From Trichomonas tenax (taxonomy: Eukaryota; Parabasalia; Trichomonadida; Trichomonadidae): a stretch of DNA of 22,040 nt. Positions within the stretch are counted from its first letter, which is position 1. Each line of letters starts with the position of its first letter. The stretch covers positions 1 to 22,040 of the forward strand of contig JALKBU010000876.1 in assembly GCA_023091735.1 (NCBI GenBank), read 5' to 3'. Made by a program: the position numbers and the translations under genes. This document shows positions 17,376 through 22,040 of the stretch, in pieces. Below the pieces are notes generated by a model. That model saw nothing but the letters and a program-made list of their open reading frames with translations. It did not search any database and was not told the origin of the DNA.

Positions 17376-17630
17376 TTATTTCTTGAGACGAGATTCGTAC
17401 TCTGCAATTTGGGCTTTGAGAGCCTTAATCTTCCTTCTCATCTCCTGGTTAGCGAAAAGTAATTTATCAACCTCGCTTTTGTCTGGTGCATTTAATATCT
17501 GTAGGAAGAAGCTGTATATTTCCGGCGGTGGCTTTGGCGATGAATATAATGTGACTATGGCTTCCGAAAGTTTATCAAGAACGCCGGCTTGGTCGAGCAT
17601 GTCGGAATAGCTGACTTTCACTTTCGTCAT
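17376..17630 (-). CDS. MYCBP/AMY-1 homologue (FAP174-type axonemal protein)
   Basis: 84 residues from the ATG at 17628-17630; the frame extends eight codons further only to a GTG. SYSDMLDQAGVLDKLSEAIV (7-26) then TLYSSPKPPPEIYSFFLQIL (27-46) lines up with human MYCBP 'FRRYLEKSGVLDTLTKVLVALYEEPEKPNSALDFLKHHL', including GVLD, LY and the Pro turn. Residues 54-84 form a heptad coiled coil (VDKLLFANQEMRRKIKALKA, then QIAEYESRL), again as in MYCBP, whose coil ends in '..KLAQYE'. The family length (about 100) agrees. MYCBP binds AKAPs, and the Chlamydomonas homologue FAP174 is a central-apparatus protein, so in a flagellate without Myc an axonemal role is most likely. Upstream lies a four-copy motif array. 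Confidence 0.8.
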   Translation of the reverse strand: MTKVKVSYSDMLDQAGVLDKLSEAIVTLYSSPKPPPEIYSFFLQILNAPDKSEVDKLLFANQEMRRKIKALKAQIAEYESRLKK

Positions 17631-17636
17631 TTTTTT

Positions 17637-17748
17637 ATAACGTATCAATGCCACTTTTTATTTTCTGCCACGTAAAATCATTTTTGAATTTTGACGCGTA
17701 AATTTCAATTAATGTCATGTAAAATTCTGAATCTTTTTGTCATGTAAA
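17637..17748 (-). promoter_or_regulatory. MYCBP promoter: TACGTTAT and four-copy TGNCRYGTAAA array
   Basis: Written on the plus strand: ATAACGTA (17637-17644), then TGCCACGTAAA (17666-17676), TGACGCGTAAA (17692-17702), TGTCATGTAAA (17713-17723) and TGTCATGTAAA (17738-17748). All four face the same way with start-to-start spacing of 26, 21 and 25 bases. The array begins 36 bases upstream of the start codon. Confidence 0.55.
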
Positions 17749-18052
17749 ATCCGTATTTTGAATTGAAATAAGTTTAGAATGGGATTGAAACATTATAGTC
17801 CTAAAAATAGATCTATGAATTAAATGTTAATTAAAAGGTATTGGTTATAAGAGTAGTTTTGGATAATTTCAATTATGAATTATAACAAAATGTGACAAAA
17901 ATCAATACCTCATAGAATTATTTGAGTGATGAATAAGATTAGAATCGTCCAACAATCTTAATAATTCACAGTCATTTCCATTGATAATAATCCAAATCAC
18001 ACAAAAAACATACTACTATCACACAGCAGCTCCAAACGCAGCATGATGTTGC
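17749..18052. other. AT-rich region between MYCBP promoter and element copy B
   Basis: About 300 bases with no reading frame or repeat that I can recognise. Confidence 0.5.
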
Positions 18053-18548
18053 GTACCGAAAGTTGTCACGAAAAAGTGATATTATCTGATATGTAAACAT
18101 GAATATTTGACAAATAAATATTTACGTGGCATGTGATTATAAATGATTATTGGAAGAATGATATCCTATATTTGTTTAAATTTACTTTGAAAAGAAAAAT
18201 TAAGTGCTTCATTGGCACTGGTAGCCAAAATTCTAGCAATCCAGTCCACAGTTCTTCCTTTCAGACTCGATCTTCGAAATAATCAGCGATTTACTTTACA
18301 GAATGCTTCTGAAAGGAATATCTGTGAGTTTAGCTACTAACATGCGTGGTACCTGTGTCAATGTAGTCCCCAATTCTTCCCGTCAGACGCGATTTTGACG
18401 CATAAAAACTAATACATAATTTGAATGATTATATGACTTTACATGTCATAAATATTAATATTTTGACAAATAAAACCAGAGATTCTGACAACTTTACATA
18501 TCAGATAATATTGCTTTTCATGTCACTTTTCGTGACAACTTTCGGTAC
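18053..18548 (-). mobile_element. MITE-like inverted-repeat element, copy B
   Basis: Reverse-complement copy of the element at 139-876. Left end GTACCGAAAGTTGTCACGAA (18053-18072), right end GTGACAACTTTCGGTAC (about 18532-18548). Positions 18053-18235 match 876-690 reversed with about six differences; 18320-18548 match 365-139 reversed with roughly 5 percent difference. It has one palindromic unit where copy A has two plus extra flanking sequence, so it is shorter by about 240 bases. It carries the motif at 18087-18097, 18121-18131, 18438-18448 and 18493-18503. No coding capacity. Flanks (TGATGTTGC left, GTGACAAAA right) give no clear target-site duplication. Confidence 0.75.
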
Positions 18549-19878
18549 GTGACAAAAAATGATCATAACTGGATTCAAACCTAACATTGGTTTTGTCAGT
18601 ATTGATCCTAACCGTTATGTCATATTTGTCATGTAAAGTCAGATTCGAAATCAGATATATGATAATTTTCCAATTTTGAAATCTCGAGAACTTAGGTTCA
18701 CCAAGCTTAGTCCTTAATAGGGTATATTCCCGATTCCACATGGAATACACCATATAAATTTTATCGAAAAAAATGGGGAGGAATGGAGTGAAAAGGGCTT
18801 TTAATGATCTGATGGATTTAACTTCAGAAACATTTGACCGAGGAAAAAAACAGTTTGAACACAACAGCGAACAAACACTTAACATGTGGTTGAAATCGAT
18901 TTATTTTTAGGATGGACAAGATTAAGCGATTTCATTGGTATTCAAACAACAATGACTTGTGACTATGAAAACAATCATCATCTGATTAGTTGGATCATTG
19001 TTAATGTATTAAAAAATTCAATGATATCATATCCATATATTGTTAATATAAGTTATCAAAATATGAGAAATCATTCAACAGGCATGAGAATTCCTTAATG
19101 CTAGATGAATGCATTATACTCAGATATGCTGCGTTGCTTTTTGAGCAAATAGTTTTAATCGCTCAATATCGTTGGTAAAAAGATAAAATTATTCAGTGAT
19201 ATTCAAGAACTATATTCATATAATAAAGAATAATGAAAAGAGGGAACTCTTTTTTGGCCAAAAAATCTGTTGTACTTTATTTTCGATTTGTATTTATCTC
19301 GAAACGAAACATCAGGATAGGAAAGTCACCATAGACTTATATATTCCCCAGGGGGAATGGATCACAGCGGTCATGGTTTAGAGAGGAAATGAACGGAAAA
19401 GCGGAGTTCCTCCTTTTGGATAATGTGCTTCACATATTAATCGATGTTTTTTATCGTTAATAATGACATATAAACAGAAATTACATGTCATTTTTATTAA
19501 TAATTGAGGTATAGAATCTAAAAGAGAAATATGAAGCCACAATTAATGATACATAAAAAACAAATATAAACGATTTAATGGATAAACGATCATTTTGACG
19601 CATAATTTAAGTTTATTTGTCAAATTCTGAGTTGTCTAGGATTAATGTATTTTGATCAGTTATTTGATTATTATATCATATGGGTATGCAGATAAACACA
19701 TAAAAATTTTATTGTTAACATAATATTTTTATGGAAAAATATCATTCCTTATGTATAGGACAGTATATTGTGATTCAATTCAATTTTTAACGTACTCCAA
19801 AATTTTCACTTCACCGTTGCATTCAATTTTGTTAAAACGAATATATAGATTGTACACAGCAATATTTTCTTTTTTTTA
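18549..19878. other. AT-rich region without recognisable genes, holding two motif copies and two palindromes
   Basis: About 1.3 kb. TGTCATGTAAA occurs at 18627-18637 and ATTACATGTCA at 19480-19490. The palindromes TTTTTTGGCCAAAAAA (19250-19265) and ATTCCCC-AG-GGGGAAT (19343-19358) stand out in a slightly GC-richer patch at 19230-19430. A minus-strand frame 18523-18885 starts with ATG but runs into the element end and has no family resemblance; the frames at 18886-19098 and 19196-19381 begin with GTG. I do not regard any as genes, though the patch near 19196-19430 might be a decayed remnant. Confidence 0.5.
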
Positions 19879-20388
19879 ATGGGGTTCGATTATTCTTACT
19901 TCATTAACAAACTCAATTCACTCGACGATGACGCAGACTGCGCACTGACGAAGGAGCAATTCGCTCAGTTACTGAGAGAAATGAAGATTCATCCAGATGA
20001 AGTTTTCACTGAAGTTTGCTATAACAGCCTAAAGGAGAAAAACAAACTCGTTACATTCCAGAGTATTAGAACATTATATGAATCAACATATTCAACGCTA
20101 AAAAATAAACCAACATTATTAATTTTGTTTAGGGGAGTCGCTTCGGAGCAGGATGGCTTCCTAACGAAGGATGAATACTTGAGAATCGCAAAATTAGTGG
20201 GCATTAGCATTGATACAAATAGGTGGGAAAAAACATTTAACGAAAGAGCTGATACAACCAACAACAAGATATCATACAGCGATGTGGCAATTACTATTTT
20301 CAATATCAAAGTTAATGTGAAAGAAGATCCTTTCACTAAAAAGGTACAAGTTAAATCACCGCATAGCGCCTGTTGCCTTCTTATTTAG
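19879..20388 (+). CDS. EF-hand-like protein with possible N-myristoylation and C-terminal CaaX prenylation
   Basis: 169 residues. Three EF-hand-like segments: DDDADCALTKEQ (16-27) keeps Asp at loop positions 1, 3 and 5 but has Gln for the usual Glu at 12; ASEQDGFLTKDE (88-99) keeps 3, 5, 6 and 12 but has Ala at 1; ADTTNNKISYSD (124-135) is degenerate. A helix pair between the first two could be a fourth, lost hand. The N-terminus MGFDYS fits the myristoylation pattern MGxxxS/T. The C-terminus ends CCLLI: C166-L-L-I is a CaaX box, with a final Ile typical of geranylgeranylation, and adjacent C165 could be palmitoylated. This suggests a membrane-bound calcium sensor-like or adaptor protein. Calcium binding is likely at most at one site. 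Start is the only early ATG. Convergent on the Sel1 gene. Confidence 0.75.
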   Translation: MGFDYSYFINKLNSLDDDADCALTKEQFAQLLREMKIHPDEVFTEVCYNSLKEKNKLVTFQSIRTLYESTYSTLKNKPTLLILFRGVASEQDGFLTKDEYLRIAKLVGISIDTNRWEKTFNERADTTNNKISYSDVAITIFNIKVNVKEDPFTKKVQVKSPHSACCLLI

Positions 20389-20560
20389 TTGTTTTTACAG
20401 CTGATCCGTAGTTTGTTTGTGAATAAAATTACTTTATATTAGTATAAATTTATGTTATGTAGCCGAAAACTTAATATGATTCTAGTATTTTGTGGATTTC
20501 ACATAATCATAAAGCTTTTATTAATATATCGTAAGTAAACAAAATGAAACGAAATCGATT

Positions 20561-21517
20561 TCATGCGCCCGATTCAATAAGCTTATCAAGTACAAACTTG
20601 GCCTTTGAATGACCTGACTCAGCAGAGAGCTTCAAAAATTCCTTCGCAGACTCGATATTTGGCTGAATTCCGTCACCTTTGAGTAAAAGAAGAGCGAGAT
20701 TGAACTGAGCAATTGGATCACCTGTCTTTGCGAGCTCCACAAGCATCGAAGCAGCACGTGGAATATCCTTTTCAACACCAATTCCATCTTGGTACATAGC
20801 AGCGAGATTTGTGGCGCATACTGAGTCACCGAGCTCAGTTCCGACTTCAAATAAGTGCGCAGCCTTCTTTACGTCTTTTTCACATCCCTGACCATTCATA
20901 TAAGTCATAGCGAGATTTCTAATGCCGAGAGGGAATCCTGCTTCAGCTGCCTCCTTGAACAGCTCGTATGCCTTGACGTAGTCCTGCTTGAGTGTCTGTC
21001 CATTGAATAAAATGATGCCATAATTCACACATCCAGCAGCACTGTGTCCTTCAGCAGCCAGCTTGAAATATTTGAGTGCCAAGAACTCATCTTGCTTGAT
21101 TCCCCTACCCTTTTGCAAGCATTCCGCATAAGAATTTGCAGCATCAGCATATCCTAAGTCTGCAGCGATCTTGTAGTGATTTGCAGCGATGAGCGATGAT
21201 ATTTCGCATCCAACACCTTCCATATTGAAGTTACCAAAGTGGAAATTTGCTGCTGGAGAGTTCTTTTCGGCGGCCATCTTCATATATCGGTAAGCTTCAG
21301 TCTGGCTGTCAGGAGCGTTGATCTCCTGAAGGTGGAGAAGGGCGTAGGCAATCATAGCATCAATAAATCCGAGAGCTGCGGATTTTTTATAATAAACTAA
21401 AGCCTTTTGGATATCTTTCTCCACACCATCGCCAGCGTAGTAGTCGCATCCAAGTTCGTATGTTCCTTTGGGGTCGTTTAATTCGGCCAATCTCTGATGT
21501 TCCTGAAATGGTTTCAT
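20561..21517 (-). CDS. Sel1-like repeat (SLR) protein
   Basis: 318 residues made almost entirely of about eight 36-residue Sel1 repeats (roughly 15-302), each with the pattern A.Y.LG..Y..G.Gv..D..KA..yy..AA..G; clear ones are GTYELGCDYYAGDGVEKDIQ (18-37) and TNLAAMYQDGIGVEKDIPRA (236-255). SLR proteins are TPR-like scaffolds, for example in ER quality control (Sel1/Hrd3) or signalling; with no signal peptide or membrane segment here, this one is probably cytosolic, as are the many SLR proteins of trichomonads. The frame extends 59 codons upstream to an ATG at 21694, but that part is Lys/Phe-rich and unlike the repeats, and a TCATT initiator lies just before the ATG at 21517, so I take that as the start. 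Confidence 0.8.
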   Translation of the reverse strand: MKPFQEHQRLAELNDPKGTYELGCDYYAGDGVEKDIQKALVYYKKSAALGFIDAMIAYALLHLQEINAPDSQTEAYRYMKMAAEKNSPAANFHFGNFNMEGVGCEISSLIAANHYKIAADLGYADAANSYAECLQKGRGIKQDEFLALKYFKLAAEGHSAAGCVNYGIILFNGQTLKQDYVKAYELFKEAAEAGFPLGIRNLAMTYMNGQGCEKDVKKAAHLFEVGTELGDSVCATNLAAMYQDGIGVEKDIPRAASMLVELAKTGDPIAQFNLALLLLKGDGIQPNIESAKEFLKLSAESGHSKAKFVLDKLIESGA

Positions 21518-21851
21518 CGTTTTTGAAAATGATCGGAATTTACGAAATCTCTTCAATTTTGATTCTAATTTATACGCAGATCTCATTATTATAACCATGT
21601 AAAATATAAAGTGTTTGGATGGCGGAGGTTTTAAAACCATTGGCTGGCTTTGGGATTTTACTAACGTATTTTTGAATAATTCGTTTTTTCTCATTGAATA
21701 TTGGCTTTCATTGAATTTTAAATTGTAAAACTTACTAAATTATTATTATTGCCACTAATAAACCAATTTTATTTTATTCATTTATATAAGGGGAAATCTT
21801 TGCGAAAAGGGGTCTATAATAAGGGGTGTCTTAAAAATATTAGGGGAAGGT
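21518..21851. other. Intergenic region with five evenly scattered GGGG runs
   Basis: 334 bases upstream of the Sel1 gene. GGGG runs start at 21790, 21809, 21823 and 21843, with a fifth at 21859 just beyond, in otherwise very AT-rich DNA. Three are preceded by TATAA or similar. No other structure seen. Confidence 0.55.
21528..21532 (-). promoter_or_regulatory. Initiator (TCATT) of the Sel1-repeat gene
   Basis: On the minus strand the sequence reads CCGATCATTTTCAAAAACG then ATG. TCATT matches the trichomonad initiator TCAYW, with the +1 A at 21530, giving a leader of about 13 bases to the ATG at 21517. This decides between the near ATG and the far one at 21694. Confidence 0.55.
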
Positions 21852-22040
21852 TTATATAGGGGTAGTTAAAAATATGCAGTGGATTAAAGAATGTAATAAA
21901 AAAGAATGTAATAAAAAATCACCTTCTCTGTTTTTGTAAGTCTTCTTCTTACCAAGTTTCATATTCCAGAAAGTTTCTATTAACTTTTCATTATTCATTG
22001 CCTTTAAATTATCAAGCATTTCTTTTTCGTCTTTCGTAAG
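21852..22040 (-). CDS. Possible 3' end of a gene cut by the window edge
   Basis: On the minus strand a frame is open from the window edge to a TAA at 21852-21854 (62 codons, no start needed inside). The first 41 residues are charged and helix-like (LTKDEKEMLDNLKAMNNEKL, then IETFWNMKLGKKKTYKNREG), plausible coding sequence. The last 20 are hydrophobic and include a repeat FLLHS-FLLHS caused by an exact 15-bp tandem duplication (21886-21900 and 21901-21915), and overlap a GGGG run, so the true end may differ. No family recognised. Confidence 0.3.
   Translation of the reverse strand, partial: LTKDEKEMLDNLKAMNNEKLIETFWNMKLGKKKTYKNREGDFLLHSFLLHSLIHCIFLTTPI
21886..21915. repeat. 15-bp tandem duplication
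   Basis: AAAGAATGTAATAAA occurs twice in direct succession without mismatch. Confidence 0.9.

Noticed and set aside
18523..18885. 120-codon minus-strand frame with an ATG start
   Set aside because: It ends inside the terminal repeat of element copy B, has a composition like AT-rich spacer (Ser, Leu, Phe, Cys-rich start) and no family resemblance.
1..22040. tRNA, rRNA or CRISPR arrays
   Set aside because: No T-loop consensus with matching acceptor and anticodon arms, no rRNA-like conserved stretch, and no regularly spaced short repeats with unique spacers were seen. The only regular array is the motif set before MYCBP, which is a promoter-like arrangement.

Overview
The window looks like nuclear DNA of a parabasalid protist (Trichomonas or Tritrichomonas type). 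Supporting signs are very AT-rich intergenic DNA, intronless single-exon eukaryotic genes on both strands, very short apparent 5' leaders, stop codons often running into TAAA, and promoter-like Inr (TCAYW), CCTTT and TAACG elements near start codons. The genus is an inference; no rRNA, tRNA or mitochondrial marker is present.

Layout. Positions 139-876 hold a transposon-like inverted-repeat element (copy A), followed by about 1.6 kb of AT-rich DNA without recognisable genes. Then come a SAM/zinc-finger protein (+, 2464-3123), a karyopherin-like HEAT protein (-, 3361-6402), a Fringe/C1GalT-like glycosyltransferase (+, 7642-8823), a stretch rich in paired hairpin arms (8925-9453), ribosomal protein eL27 (+, 9689-10108), a Vma22-like V-ATPase assembly factor (-, 10435-10797), a PP6-type phosphatase catalytic subunit (+, 11016-11927), a second hairpin cluster (12000-12337), a leucine-rich-repeat protein (+, 12545-13585), an Ada3-like SAGA subunit (-, 13862-15247), a degenerate bromodomain protein (-, 15919-16611) divergent from a CUE-like small protein (+, 16691-17173), and an MYCBP/AMY-1 homologue (-, 17376-17630). 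Copy B of the element, inverted relative to A, lies at 18053-18548. The window ends with a possibly doubly lipidated EF-hand-like protein (+, 19879-20388), a Sel1-repeat protein (-, 20561-21517) and perhaps the tail of another minus-strand gene at the edge.

The genes are mostly unrelated housekeeping functions: nuclear transport, glycosylation, translation, V-ATPase assembly, phosphatase signalling, chromatin and possibly the axoneme. They do not form an operon-like system. The most notable signal is non-coding. An 11-bp motif, TGNCRYGTAAA, recurs upstream of several genes, including a four-copy array with 21-26 bp spacing before the MYCBP homologue. The same motif sits in the terminal and subterminal repeats of both element copies. 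I found no exact CATGTAAA inside a coding region. This suggests either that the element carries host promoter sites or that it has spread them. Two hairpin-rich intergenic stretches are candidates for structured RNAs.
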